Shown: positions 43,642 to 52,782, counted from the first letter of the stretch. The stretch is DNA of 64,000 nt from Desulfobacteraceae bacterium (GCA_016744295.1 JADGEQ010000014.1:1-64000); one strand, 5' to 3'. Numbers and translations: made by a program. The notes: a model not told the origin generated them from the sequence alone.

Positions 43642-43689
43642 AAACCACAAAGATTAAGACAAAATTGTCCGTGTTAACCTTCGTGGTTT
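43642..43689. repeat. 16-base palindromic repeat upstream of the metal cassette
   Basis: aaaccacaaagattaa (43642-43657) and ttaaccttcgtggttt (43674-43689) are inverted repeats matching at 14 of 16 bases, with a 16-base loop. The two mismatches become G-U pairs in one strand, so a strong hairpin can form just upstream of the NikK-like start. Similar aaccacgaag palindromes are dispersed in many genomes, so it may be a REP-like element rather than a metal switch. Confidence 0.6.
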
Positions 43690-43844
43690 GATTGGTGTCT
43701 GTCTGTTCTCCACCATAATGCCCAAGGCATCCAGAGGATAATTTGCACTTTATTTTTTTAAAACTTGGCTGACTTCAGTCAAACGGTTTGATTTTACCTA
43801 TCCTGAAAACCCGCTCCTGTCAACATACAAGTATATTCTTTCAA

Positions 43845-44216
43845 TCATTTTTTGATCCAGGACCCGTTGGGCTTCTGGACAAATTCGCCGGATGCAGCCC
43901 GCTGGGAAAGGGTAATGGCCCGCCTTTTTTCCACAACAGCAATGGAGGTGTTTTGCTGTTTGGCTATATGGGCATAGATGGCTTTCCTGTCTTCATTTTC
44001 ACTGGTAACAAGGGCTTCCTGATTTCTCTGCCCCGTTACAAAGGCAAGATAGCCTGAATTATTTTCACCCACAATTCCCTGGGCCTTGAGGGCAACGATG
44101 GTGGGCAGCCGTTGTTTCATTCGTTCTTTAATCCCCTGGGCACTGGAAGTTCCAATAAATAGCAACAAACCAAAAAGAACCAAAACATTTACAATTAATA
44201 TGTTTTTAAATTTCAT
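43845..44216 (-). CDS. ydbL: YdbL family protein (DUF1318)
   Basis: A 123-residue exported protein with a signal peptide (MKFKN, hydrophobic core, SSA-Q) and the DUF1318 pattern (IKERMKQRLPTIVALKAQGIVGENNSGYLAFV, later KPNGSWIKK). YdbL is encoded with YnbE and YdbH, whose complex transports phospholipids across the envelope. The ATG follows ggagg and the gene lies 8 bases after ynbE. It closes the envelope operon. Confidence 0.9.
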   Translation of the reverse strand: MKFKNILIVNVLVLFGLLLFIGTSSAQGIKERMKQRLPTIVALKAQGIVGENNSGYLAFVTGQRNQEALVTSENEDRKAIYAHIAKQQNTSIAVVEKRRAITLSQRAASGEFVQKPNGSWIKK

Positions 44217-44224
44217 TTTTCCTC

Positions 44225-44428
44225 CTAATCTTTTTTTATTTTGTCTTCAGCCGCATCAATGTCATTAAAAAAGTCATCCAGGGCCCGGTCTACTTTTACA
44301 TTCACATCAATGGTGATATGGATGGGTTTGATTTCAACTGGCTTGACCTCTACCTGGTGGCTGGTCTGACAACCGGCCAGGAAAAACAAAACAAGGAACA
44401 TCGTTATGAAACAATATTGTCGTGTCAT
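44225..44428 (-). CDS. ynbE: YnbE-like outer-membrane lipoprotein
   Basis: A 67-residue lipoprotein with lipobox L-A-G-C20 and a short mature part containing PIHITIDVNVKVDRALDDFFNDID, the YnbE pattern. In E. coli YnbE anchors the end of the YdbH bridge at the outer membrane. The start follows agggagagg. It lies between ydbH and ydbL in the conserved order. Confidence 0.9.
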   Translation of the reverse strand: MTRQYCFITMFLVLFFLAGCQTSHQVEVKPVEIKPIHITIDVNVKVDRALDDFFNDIDAAEDKIKKD

Positions 44429-44459
44429 ACCCTCTCCCTATATTCATTGTAAAAATTGT

Positions 44460-47141
44460 TTAATTAAAAATTGTCTTTAGTTTATTACCAAATTTTAACA
44501 CCTGGTTAAAGGGAAGTTTTAAATTAACATCCAGTTTAATCCCCTGAAATCTTGATCCAGGGCTTGAGGCATCCACCCGGATAAAAGAGCCCACTTCCTT
44601 TTTATACTCAAAGGGCATGAGCCTGGCCGGCTTTCCATCCAGTTCCATATTCATGTACAGGGTATCCTCAAAGGTGTTTAGCTCAAGTTTAGCCCATTTG
44701 TAGTCAAAATCCTTCAGGGCCTCCCGGGCCAAATCCAATTGGACAAATTCCGGCGAATCCATGGGAATGCCGGCAATCAAATCTTGCGTATTTTCAATAA
44801 CCACCCGCCCCCCTTTTCCCGGGGTGGAAAACAAAAACCCCTTGTCAAAGGAAATATTGCCCCGGGAATAAACAACAGGTATTCTTCCGCTCAGTGTCCC
44901 TTCACCCTCTGCATGGAAGGCCCCCATCTGCTTCAACAAATCGGACAATTCAAGCCTGTCACAATAAAAAATTAAAGAAAAAACATTGTCCTTGCCAGGC
45001 AGTCGGACAGACTCGGTGGAAACCAGTCCATTGCACCAGTTAAAACGAAGGTTTTCTATATTTAAGGATTCCCCATCTTCAATGCTGAACCGAAGCTTTG
45101 CCTTGTCAAAGCCAAACTGGCCGGCTGTTACCTTGTCAACGGTGAGCACCTGCCCGGGTAAAGATTCAGGCACAACCAAATCATTCAAATGTATAGCACC
45201 GGAAACCCCGCTAAGCGCAAGGTTCATGTCCAGGAAGGAAAGATGCCCCAGGTCAACCATGAGGGAGGCCTGACTTTTGAGATTATTCTCTTTGTATTCA
45301 ATGGTTCCCTTTGATGAAAACTGAAGGATAGAATCTGCAGACAAGGATATTTCAGGAACTATTTTTTCCAAATGGCCGGACCTGAGCAAAAAGGGATCTG
45401 AATGAAAATTGATTCTGGCAGAAGGATTAGCCGGGTTCGCCCCCCCAGCGCTTCCTTCAAAGATAAGATTAAAACCGTCTAAACCGGCAATGACCGCCTC
45501 ACCCCCCAGAATAACGCCCAAAATTTCATTCTGGCTGATATCCCCCCTGAGAGTGGCCGTTAATGTATTATCATACCCAAGTTCCCGGATGGAAAAAAAA
45601 CCCTTTGTCTTCTCCTTTTTAAAGGGAAATACAAGGGGAAGCCTTGCATTAATGCCCGAGGCTGCCACCTTTAATTCCGGCAATTCCATCTTTCCATTTT
45701 TTAGCCTGACATCCAGTCGGACCAGAGGATCAAATTGTTTCGTAACACCACCATTTCCCGACAAATTTACCGAAACAAATTCTGCATTTCCTGTTTTGGA
45801 CACCAACTTTATCCGGGACAGATCCGATTGAATATCAAATTCAAGCCCCCGCCCACCCTCGGAAAAATCCCCTTTTATTCCAGACTTAAGCACAATATTT
45901 TTAATAAACATCTCCCCATTACCCTGGGTTGTCATGAGATTTTGACAATCAAATAAAATCTGTCCTGTCTGGCGAACCTGATCCCCTTTTAATTTAAACA
46001 AAAGATGCGGTTGCTGAAGGGTTATTTTAGCGGATCCACCGGCCAGACCTATTTCCACCCCTTTTCTCCCCTTCTGTTTGTTTTTTATCTGTTTATTTTT
46101 AAGTGTCAGATCAAAAAAAGGAGAAGAATCGATAATTTTTTGTAATTTAAGATCAAAGAGGATCCCCATGACCGGTACAGGGGAGACGGATAAATCAAAC
46201 CCGCCCCTGGCAGCAAGCATGCCAGCACTTGTCCCCACAGAGGCTGTAAAATTTTTAATCCTTGCGCCTGTAAATTCAGGAAGATTGGAAGGGCCGGGAA
46301 GATCCAGATTCAACTGGGACAAGGACAATTCCCAATCTGTTTCCGGCTTTTTTAAAATATCTATATCCACAGGGCCTGAAAACCCGAAACCTTCAAATTC
46401 GGGCAAAAAACCGGATAATACATCGGGATGGAAGGATCTGGCTTCAAGTCTCATAAATTCAATACCAGAATAAAAATCCCCGGAAATTATTGTTTTCACT
46501 GTTTGCCCAAGGGGATGAAAACTTGCGTTCACAACAGCTTTATTTTGAGGGGTGTCCAGGGATGCCAGAATCTCAAAGGGTATTAAGATTTCATGGGAAG
46601 GGGTTGTAAGAAGCAAGCTGGCATCCTTTAGCACCACCTGCTCGGGTACAAACCCGGAGAAAAAATCTGATTTAGCGTAATTGGCATCGCCAGAAGTTCC
46701 AGACTGTTTTGAAACATTACTTTTTCCTGGAAAAACGGCGCCATTAAAACGCAATCGGTTGTCTGCATCAATCTGTCCGGAAATTTTCAGTCCGGAAATA
46801 ATTATTTTTTCAAGCTGAAATCGCTTCAAATTTTTCAAATGATATTGAAACTCCACAAAATCAGCAGACAGCCCATCCCCCATGCTGACACGGGTTACCA
46901 GAGCATGATGAATCCCTATTTTCTCTATCTTGAATCCCAGGTCTGAAAGTACAAGACCCTGGGGTAAATTCCCGGACAAACCCTTTTGAATTGGGCTTTC
47001 ACCAAGTATTTTTTCACGAATTAGGGTTTCAACAATTAGGGTTTCAACAATAACAGGCAAGACAAGAAGCAGGGCCTGTGAAATCACCACCAGGACCAGG
47101 GAGGACAAAAGCAAATACTTTAGGATGGATTTATATCGCAT
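44460..47141 (-). CDS. ydbH: YdbH family AsmA-like intermembrane lipid-transport protein
   Basis: An 893-residue protein with an N-terminal transmembrane helix (residues 9-30) and a very long beta-rich periplasmic body of repeating strands, as in the bridge proteins TamB, YhdP and YdbH. The C-terminal part (RGNISFDKGFLFSTPGKGGRVVIENTQDL, later DLAREALKDFDYKWAKLELN and KPARLMPFEYKKEV) carries the conserved YdbH ending. It forms a hydrophobic groove that carries phospholipids between membranes. Its first codons overlap the rhomboid gene by 11 bases, so the two are coupled. Confidence 0.9.
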   Translation of the reverse strand: MRYKSILKYLLLSSLVLVVISQALLLVLPVIVETLIVETLIREKILGESPIQKGLSGNLPQGLVLSDLGFKIEKIGIHHALVTRVSMGDGLSADFVEFQYHLKNLKRFQLEKIIISGLKISGQIDADNRLRFNGAVFPGKSNVSKQSGTSGDANYAKSDFFSGFVPEQVVLKDASLLLTTPSHEILIPFEILASLDTPQNKAVVNASFHPLGQTVKTIISGDFYSGIEFMRLEARSFHPDVLSGFLPEFEGFGFSGPVDIDILKKPETDWELSLSQLNLDLPGPSNLPEFTGARIKNFTASVGTSAGMLAARGGFDLSVSPVPVMGILFDLKLQKIIDSSPFFDLTLKNKQIKNKQKGRKGVEIGLAGGSAKITLQQPHLLFKLKGDQVRQTGQILFDCQNLMTTQGNGEMFIKNIVLKSGIKGDFSEGGRGLEFDIQSDLSRIKLVSKTGNAEFVSVNLSGNGGVTKQFDPLVRLDVRLKNGKMELPELKVAASGINARLPLVFPFKKEKTKGFFSIRELGYDNTLTATLRGDISQNEILGVILGGEAVIAGLDGFNLIFEGSAGGANPANPSARINFHSDPFLLRSGHLEKIVPEISLSADSILQFSSKGTIEYKENNLKSQASLMVDLGHLSFLDMNLALSGVSGAIHLNDLVVPESLPGQVLTVDKVTAGQFGFDKAKLRFSIEDGESLNIENLRFNWCNGLVSTESVRLPGKDNVFSLIFYCDRLELSDLLKQMGAFHAEGEGTLSGRIPVVYSRGNISFDKGFLFSTPGKGGRVVIENTQDLIAGIPMDSPEFVQLDLAREALKDFDYKWAKLELNTFEDTLYMNMELDGKPARLMPFEYKKEVGSFIRVDASSPGSRFQGIKLDVNLKLPFNQVLKFGNKLKTIFN

Positions 47142-48102
47142 GTTTAATCTGAATGGTTAAAAACAGATCCCCTTTTTTATGGTCCGGAATACGCTTTCCC
47201 ATACCGGCAAGCCGCAGGCGGGTCCCCTTTTTAACACCGGCCGGAACCTTCACCTTATACAAAGGCTTATAAAACCCCCAGGGAATACTAACCAGTTTTT
47301 GGGTGCCGGTCAATGCTTCCAAGAAAGAGACTTCCATCTGCCCGTAGAGGTCAGGTCCCGAATCCATGGATTGGGTCACAATCACCTGGAGCCTGGGCGT
47401 ATATTTCTTTTGCGTAAATCGAGTGAGCCTCTCACTGGAGATTTCAGGCAACAGCTGATTTAATTTAACAAGGAGGATGCCGACGATAAACCCGCCAATA
47501 TGGGCCCACCAGGCAATGCCTGAACCAGATCCACTGCCGGCGGCATTTAAAAACTGCATCAAAAACCAAAACCCAAGAAAAATAAAGGCGGGAATTTCGA
47601 TCAGCCAGGGGATGATAATAATGGGAATAATAGTGAGAATTTTCGATCTGGGATACAAAAGAAAATATGCGCCCATGACACCGGCAATGGCCCCGCTGGC
47701 CCCAATGGTCGGTACGGGGGAAAATGGATTTAAAAGAAAGTGCAATCCTCCTGAGATAAGCCCGGAGAGAATATAAAATCCAAAAAACCGGACAGATCCA
47801 AAATGGGCTTCAATATTATCCCCAAAAATATACAAAAACCACATATTCCCCAAAAAATGCCAGAAACCACCGTGGAGAAACATATATGAAAACCAGGAAA
47901 AAATTTGATTGGACAAGGAAAAATGCCGGGACAGATCCCAAACCGTATATTTTGCCGGCACCAGTCCATACAGATAAAACACCGAATCATTTCCCAGTCC
48001 CAATTGAAGTTGAAATAAAAAAACCAAAAGGGTGATACCCATAATGGCATAGCAACCAATGGGTATACTGGTTGTGGGTTGGTTGTCCCGAAGGGGAATC
48101 AT
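47131..48102 (-). CDS. Rhomboid protease fused to a DnaJ-type C-terminal domain
   Basis: A 323-residue two-part protein. Residues 1-215 form a rhomboid protease with about six membrane helices: HGGFWHFLGNMWFLYIFGDNIE (77-98), nucleophile S136 in GASGAIAG and catalytic H201 in WWAHIGGF. Residues 235-323 look like a DnaJ substrate-binding domain (DLYGQMEVSFLEALTG, then YKVKVPAGVKKGTRLRLAGMG, ending KKGDLFLTIQI). Rhomboids cut membrane-anchored segments; the DnaJ-like tail would face the cytoplasm and may deliver or hold unfolded substrate. No J domain is present. It overlaps the previous gene by 4 bases and ydbH by 11. Confidence 0.88.
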   Translation of the reverse strand: MIPLRDNQPTTSIPIGCYAIMGITLLVFLFQLQLGLGNDSVFYLYGLVPAKYTVWDLSRHFSLSNQIFSWFSYMFLHGGFWHFLGNMWFLYIFGDNIEAHFGSVRFFGFYILSGLISGGLHFLLNPFSPVPTIGASGAIAGVMGAYFLLYPRSKILTIIPIIIIPWLIEIPAFIFLGFWFLMQFLNAAGSGSGSGIAWWAHIGGFIVGILLVKLNQLLPEISSERLTRFTQKKYTPRLQVIVTQSMDSGPDLYGQMEVSFLEALTGTQKLVSIPWGFYKPLYKVKVPAGVKKGTRLRLAGMGKRIPDHKKGDLFLTIQIKHAI

Positions 48103-48911
48103 TTGATAACCTTTAGTCCATAATGAATTTCAAGATCTTGTTTCAAAGATTTTACAATCTCCATCACCCCGTCTTCAATGGTAAACGTAATGGAGTCCTT
48201 TCCCCGGCTCATTCGGGCAAAAAGTTCCCCACCGGAATCCAGCCCGATCCGCTGCTTTAGATAATCCATCCAACCAAAATAAAGATATTGGATCTGTGCT
48301 TCGGGAAGTCTGGCAATAATCGTTTTTGTTTTATGGGGAAGATCTTTTACAATCAACTCAACAGCCTCCTCTTTTGTTTTTGGAAACGCCATTTTTCCCG
48401 CGTCCGGGATAAGAGCGTTTATCTTCTCTTCATGGGTTGAACCCAAAAACATCATGTACAGCACTGCTTCAAGAATGGATTTCACATCAAAATATATGCC
48501 AGGGTCATGGCTGGCACGGGATCCTGCCACATTCAAAATTTCAATTTGATTTTCCAGTATAAAAGACTGCAATATCATGGCGGCTTCAAAGGAATCGTTA
48601 TTTAAAAGATCAATATGACAATTGGGTTTTCCTGCAACCTTTGAAAAAGATTTGGTTAAAGCAGACCCGGAGGACAGCCGCCCCCTCGACAGAATAACCG
48701 TACCATGGGAATCAATGATATTTTGTTTTGTTCGACTCGGATAGTCATAGGTATTCATCTCCCTTAGCTTGTATTTTAGGGGCAATGGCCCGGATTCAGT
48801 TTTTCTCCCCTTGGAAATCCAGCCGCCATGGGGAATACTTAATTTAATGGCAAGATCAATGGCGGCACGGTCCGCGCCTGTCTGCCCTCCTGAGATTATT
48901 TTTCTCAACAT
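48099..48911 (-). CDS. YpsA-like (putative molybdenum carrier / SLOG) protein with unknown C-terminal domain
   Basis: A 270-residue protein. Residues 1-145 match the putative molybdenum-carrier (cpYpsA) branch of the SLOG superfamily: the N-terminal ISGGQTGADRAAIDLA, then HGGWISKGRKTESGPLP, SRTKQNIIDSHGTVILSRG. SLOG domains bind nucleotides or nucleotide-derived ligands. Residues 150-270 are a second, helical domain with no obvious family (MSRGKDSITFTIEDGVMEIVKS at the end). It starts the operon continued by the rhomboid, YdbH, YnbE and YdbL, and overlaps the rhomboid start. The molybdenum role is a name carried by the family and not supported by context here. Confidence 0.8.
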   Translation of the reverse strand: MLRKIISGGQTGADRAAIDLAIKLSIPHGGWISKGRKTESGPLPLKYKLREMNTYDYPSRTKQNIIDSHGTVILSRGRLSSGSALTKSFSKVAGKPNCHIDLLNNDSFEAAMILQSFILENQIEILNVAGSRASHDPGIYFDVKSILEAVLYMMFLGSTHEEKINALIPDAGKMAFPKTKEEAVELIVKDLPHKTKTIIARLPEAQIQYLYFGWMDYLKQRIGLDSGGELFARMSRGKDSITFTIEDGVMEIVKSLKQDLEIHYGLKVIK

Positions 48912-49046
48912 ATGAAAATCCCGATAATGCTAAAATTTTGCTGTTTTAAAAGATGATTATTTTAAAAAATTGCTTTTTAATCATACCAGTAAAGGGTATA
49001 ACTTCAATACTATTTTAAGTTTAACCTTAGGATTAATGTCGATTTA

Positions 49047-49625
49047 ATGAATATACCGACCAAAGAAGAATGTTTTTGTCTTATCCAAGAAATGGATATG
49101 ATGGACCACATCATTGACCATTCCATAATGGTCAGCAATGTGGCCTTGTGTCTTTGCCGATTCCTGAAAGAAAAATTCCCCGATATCAATGTACAGGCAA
49201 CTCGTTCTGCCGCCCTTCTCCACGACATCACCAAGACAAGAAGTTTTGACACAGGAGAGGTACATTCAGAAACAGGCGGCCGTCTCCTGACAGATCTGGG
49301 CTTTCCTGAAATTGGAAATATTATCCGCCAGCATGTGATACTTGACGCCTGCCCCGATACCACACCATTAGCGGGTGCCACGCCAGTATCTGAACAGGAA
49401 ATTGTCAATTATGCAGATAAAAGGGTTTTACATGATCAGGTGGTTTCTCTGGAAAGACGGTTGGAATATATAAAGATTAGATATGGATCCAAACCCGAGT
49501 TCAAATGCCGGATTCAACTCATGTGGAAGGAGGCCCTGACTCTTGAACAAAAGCTGTTCAGCCACCTACCCTTTAAACCGGCCCAATTGTCCGATTTGAT
49601 CTTGCCCGCCATTGTAAAAGAATAG
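49047..49625 (+). CDS. HD-domain phosphohydrolase
   Basis: A 192-residue metal-dependent phosphohydrolase. The motif series is H26 in IIDHSIMVSNVA, HD at about 59-60 in LLHDITK, H71 and H94 in RQHV, and D in NYADKRVLHD. That is the HDIG family, often acting on nucleotides or cyclic nucleotides; the substrate cannot be read. It is divergent from the YpsA-like gene and convergent with the receiver gene. Confidence 0.85.
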   Translation: MNIPTKEECFCLIQEMDMMDHIIDHSIMVSNVALCLCRFLKEKFPDINVQATRSAALLHDITKTRSFDTGEVHSETGGRLLTDLGFPEIGNIIRQHVILDACPDTTPLAGATPVSEQEIVNYADKRVLHDQVVSLERRLEYIKIRYGSKPEFKCRIQLMWKEALTLEQKLFSHLPFKPAQLSDLILPAIVKE

Positions 49626-49633
49626 AACCAAAT

Positions 49634-50002
49634 TCAGTCCACAACATAAGATTGCACAAGATTGAACAGATCATTTATGGAAAACGGTTTTGCTAAAAAA
49701 GCATCTGCTCGGGCAAGTTCCGCTTTTTTTTCATTGGCATCCCTCCCGGACATGATAATGAAAATTTTTTCAGGGGTTTGCTCTTTTATCTTTGCCATCA
49801 GTTCAAACCCGTCCATATCCGGCATGTCAACATCGCAAATCACGATATCTGCTTCATTGCCATCCTGGAGATACTGCCAGGCAGACTGACCATTTTCAAA
49901 GGATAAAACTTCCCGGTTCACGCAATAGGTCAAGGCGTTCACCGTCAGATCCCGGATCCCGGAATCGTCATCCACTACCAAAATTTTAACGTTCTGAATA
50001 AT
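49634..50002 (-). CDS. Receiver-only response regulator, probably with ATT start
   Basis: A CheY-like receiver of about 122 residues with DDD near the start, phosphoacceptor D in VICDVDMPDMDGF and K in FLAKPFS. There is no output domain. Standard start codons give only a TTG at 49981, inside the first beta strand (KILVVDDD) and without a ribosome-binding site. At 50002, in frame and behind a strong gggagg with 8-base spacing, is an ATT; initiating there yields IIQNVKILVVDDD, the normal N-terminus of the family. I therefore place the start at ATT, as known for infC and pcnB. It follows the next gene by 30 bases and should be its partner. Confidence 0.75.
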   Translation of the reverse strand: MIQNVKILVVDDDSGIRDLTVNALTYCVNREVLSFENGQSAWQYLQDGNEADIVICDVDMPDMDGFELMAKIKEQTPEKIFIIMSGRDANEKKAELARADAFLAKPFSINDLFNLVQSYVVD

Positions 50003-50032
50003 GAATTTTACCTCCCCAAAGGGTTGATGGCA

Positions 50033-50431
50033 TCAGGCTGCCATCAGAACATCATGAAACAAGGACAATTTTTGTCTGGGGAATGCCGTTTGAATAATAA
50101 TTTCAATATTATCTAAAACAGCTTCCCTGCGGTGAATGCCCAAGGGATAGTCTTCACTGATAATCGCAGTTGCCATCACACTAAATAATTTAACCCTTTC
50201 CTTGAACAGATGGGAAGATGTGCTGGAACCGAGAAAGGAAATATTCAAGTTCGGAATAATTTTAAAAACACTTGCCGCCGTTTCCAGAACTGCCTCTTTC
50301 CGATAATCCCCCACGGGGTAGCCTTTGAGCTTAGCTCTTACCATCACAATCAACAAATGAAGCCGCATGAGAAAAAGATGGGTATCATCCATCTTGCTGC
50401 CGCTTGTATGTATGGGCCCAAATCGTTTCAT
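50033..50431 (-). CDS. Small protein with internal duplication, unknown function
   Basis: A 132-residue protein made of two related halves: IVMVRAKLKGYPVGDYRKEAVLETA (first) and SVMATAIISEDYPLGIHRREAVLDNI (second) share YP-x-G-x-x-R-x-E-A-V-L. Each half would be a helical hairpin. There is no signal peptide or catalytic motif. It is encoded 30 bases upstream of the receiver-only regulator and probably cotranscribed, so it may be a binding partner or target of that receiver. I do not recognise a family. Confidence 0.7.
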   Translation of the reverse strand: MKRFGPIHTSGSKMDDTHLFLMRLHLLIVMVRAKLKGYPVGDYRKEAVLETAASVFKIIPNLNISFLGSSTSSHLFKERVKLFSVMATAIISEDYPLGIHRREAVLDNIEIIIQTAFPRQKLSLFHDVLMAA

Positions 50432-50535
50432 ATTTCATTCCCAAAAAAGGCAAATCTTAAATCGAACACTCCGTAATCCACACCGGAGAAACAATAGCAT
50501 ACTCATATCATAGATGGGTAAAAACTCAACCGTTT

Positions 50536-52782
50536 TTACCCATCCAAAGGGTGTGAATTGCGAGAAAAGCCATCCAGACCATCTATACAAAAATTCAGAT
50601 GCGCTATGTTCTGTTTAATTTTGCAAATTTTTTCCTGCTGGACAAGTTTTTCACTTTGTTTCAGGGAAAACAGCACCTCCATATCCTCATCCAGGGATTC
50701 GTACAGGGCAAAACGCTGGTGAATTTTTTCTTTAAAATCCCTGGTGACCGCCTGGATCAACGGCTCAAAATAAAGGGTGTTCAAGCTATCATGATACGAG
50801 TCTAACTGGCCTTGGATGGATACAAGACTTTCCTTTTTAATTTTTCTGGCAGCCCTGTCAAATCCCGGAGTAAATGAAAAACGCATATGTTTGTCCTTCA
50901 GGGAGAAAAAAAGCTGGCAAAGGGATTGAAGTCCCAGGCCCGTTATGGCATTGGCTCTCATTTTAGTCGTATATCGTGCCGTAAATACAGTTTCAGGAAG
51001 GGTTAGCCCCAAAATTTTTTTAATTCCCTGGATGTCCACGGACTTGATGGACCCGGGATCACTTTTTAATAATTGATCTGAGATTAAGGTTGTTTCCTTA
51101 CCCATCTGGCTGCTTAATTTTAAAAAATCAATCTGATAGGAATCGAGCAAAGATTGAAAATATGAATGAATTCTTGTTTCCTGAATTTCAATCAATTTTT
51201 TTAACTCCGGAACAATCTCTTCCAGGGCAAACAGATCAATTTTCCGCTTATAATCCTGAAACATAAGGTATAATATTTGTTTGAAACCTGTTTCTTTTAT
51301 CCTGGATCTATAAGGCTCTGCATCGATGGAAGTGTTTTGTATAAACCTGCGCACCTGTTTACGAATATTAATTGAGTCCCGGGCAAAGGCTTTTTTTAAA
51401 TTTGACTGGATCTCTTTTACCAGACCCGACACAGCCCCTTCTATGGAATTATCCACAATTGATTTAAGCCGGGAAGCATTTTCATTGATTTCCTTTAATT
51501 GAATCCTGGTTTTTTTTTCTCCATCCATGTCAGCACAAAGGACCCCATAAAAGATATCGGCTTTTTTGTTCAGTGCCTCTGCCATCATCCGAATTCGTTC
51601 CAAATGATTGGATAAAATCAGATCATAATTATTTTTTCCCAGCAGTTGATTCAATCTTTGGTGAAACCCATCACTGTTGTCCTTGCAATATCCGATCATT
51701 TTCTCATCTTCCTGCCATAATTCAAACCGCTTGGTATCCCTTCGGGGCAGGCGGGATCCAATGGTCTGGAATAAATTATATAGGGCTGAAAACGAATACA
51801 GGCTGGGATTTTGTATCAAAAATTCAAGTTCCTGGGAAATTTTAGATTCAATTTGCACAAGATCCTCAAGGTTCTCATGCTCGGTTAAATCGCAATTGTT
51901 CACAAACAAGATATTTTCAATCAATCCCAATTGTTTGATGATTTTTAAAAACAGGATATCCGATTGCCTAAGGCCGATTCTGGAACTAATGCAATAGACG
52001 ATCAGATTGGCTGATTCAATATATTTGACAACCTGACTCAGCTGGGCCGGATCTGTTGAATCAGCCCCCTGGCAATCGGCTATTTCAATATTCGGATCAA
52101 TAACCTTGCCAAAAACATCAAGGCAGACATCCTTGACATAGAAAGCCATGGCAGGATCCGAGGTAAAGGATTTGTGTTTCTCAAAAGATTTGGAGGAAAA
52201 TATAATTTTCCCCTGGTCCGCACCGATAATATCCTTGCATGCCTCATATCCTTTGAGAGCATTTCTGATTAAAAGGGTCTCAGGCCTAATACCGGAACCG
52301 GTCACAGGAAACTCTTTTACAAGCTTGTCATATACCTGGCCCAGATAGGCCCGGTCTTTTTTCCGCCTCAAATCAAAGGTATCGGCAATTGTTGGCCCCT
52401 GCCCATCATCGGGAAACATATCCAATGTCTTTTTGATATGATTATTAACCTCATCCCAGGATTTGAGCACCAGGGTGGCTTCATTTTTCTTACCCTTCCT
52501 GATCCGTGTGGTAATGGAGGTCACTACCCCTGCCCCTCTTTTTACCAGTTCCTTACCGGCCAGTGAATTGATAAAGGTACTTTTTCCGGATTTTATCACC
52601 CCTACAACGGCAATCCGGATCAGACCGGACTGAACATGACCGGGAATTTCGAGACAGTTTTTTTTACAGGCAGCCAGAAAGCTGTTGTTCCCCGGGGAAA
52701 TCTCTTCCATCATGTCAATGACGGTTAGTGTCTGTGTGACAATGGAATCGATTGTTTGTAAAGGCGTTTTGTGTGTTGTCAT
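50536..52782 (-). CDS. Dynamin-like GTPase
   Basis: A 748-residue protein with an N-terminal GTPase domain and long helical C-terminal region typical of bacterial dynamin-like proteins. G1 is GVIKSGKSTFINSL (residues 61-74), G2 T is in the TSITTRI segment, G3 is DCQGADS and the G4 position reads NNCDL rather than N/T-K-x-D. The C-terminal 400 residues are helical and Lys/Glu-rich, with possible membrane-binding tips. Such proteins remodel or tether membranes. The ATG at 52782 is chosen; a TTG at 52800 overlaps the YqgE stop. Neither start has a good ribosome-binding site, so coupling to YqgE translation is likely. Confidence 0.85.
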   Translation of the reverse strand: MTTHKTPLQTIDSIVTQTLTVIDMMEEISPGNNSFLAACKKNCLEIPGHVQSGLIRIAVVGVIKSGKSTFINSLAGKELVKRGAGVVTSITTRIRKGKKNEATLVLKSWDEVNNHIKKTLDMFPDDGQGPTIADTFDLRRKKDRAYLGQVYDKLVKEFPVTGSGIRPETLLIRNALKGYEACKDIIGADQGKIIFSSKSFEKHKSFTSDPAMAFYVKDVCLDVFGKVIDPNIEIADCQGADSTDPAQLSQVVKYIESANLIVYCISSRIGLRQSDILFLKIIKQLGLIENILFVNNCDLTEHENLEDLVQIESKISQELEFLIQNPSLYSFSALYNLFQTIGSRLPRRDTKRFELWQEDEKMIGYCKDNSDGFHQRLNQLLGKNNYDLILSNHLERIRMMAEALNKKADIFYGVLCADMDGEKKTRIQLKEINENASRLKSIVDNSIEGAVSGLVKEIQSNLKKAFARDSINIRKQVRRFIQNTSIDAEPYRSRIKETGFKQILYLMFQDYKRKIDLFALEEIVPELKKLIEIQETRIHSYFQSLLDSYQIDFLKLSSQMGKETTLISDQLLKSDPGSIKSVDIQGIKKILGLTLPETVFTARYTTKMRANAITGLGLQSLCQLFFSLKDKHMRFSFTPGFDRAARKIKKESLVSIQGQLDSYHDSLNTLYFEPLIQAVTRDFKEKIHQRFALYESLDEDMEVLFSLKQSEKLVQQEKICKIKQNIAHLNFCIDGLDGFSRNSHPLDG

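Noticed and set aside
43619..43844. Cobalamin or nickel/cobalt riboswitch in front of the metal cassette
   Set aside because: No cobalamin-box or NiCo-like conserved segments seen; only a simple hairpin. A covariance-model search would settle it.
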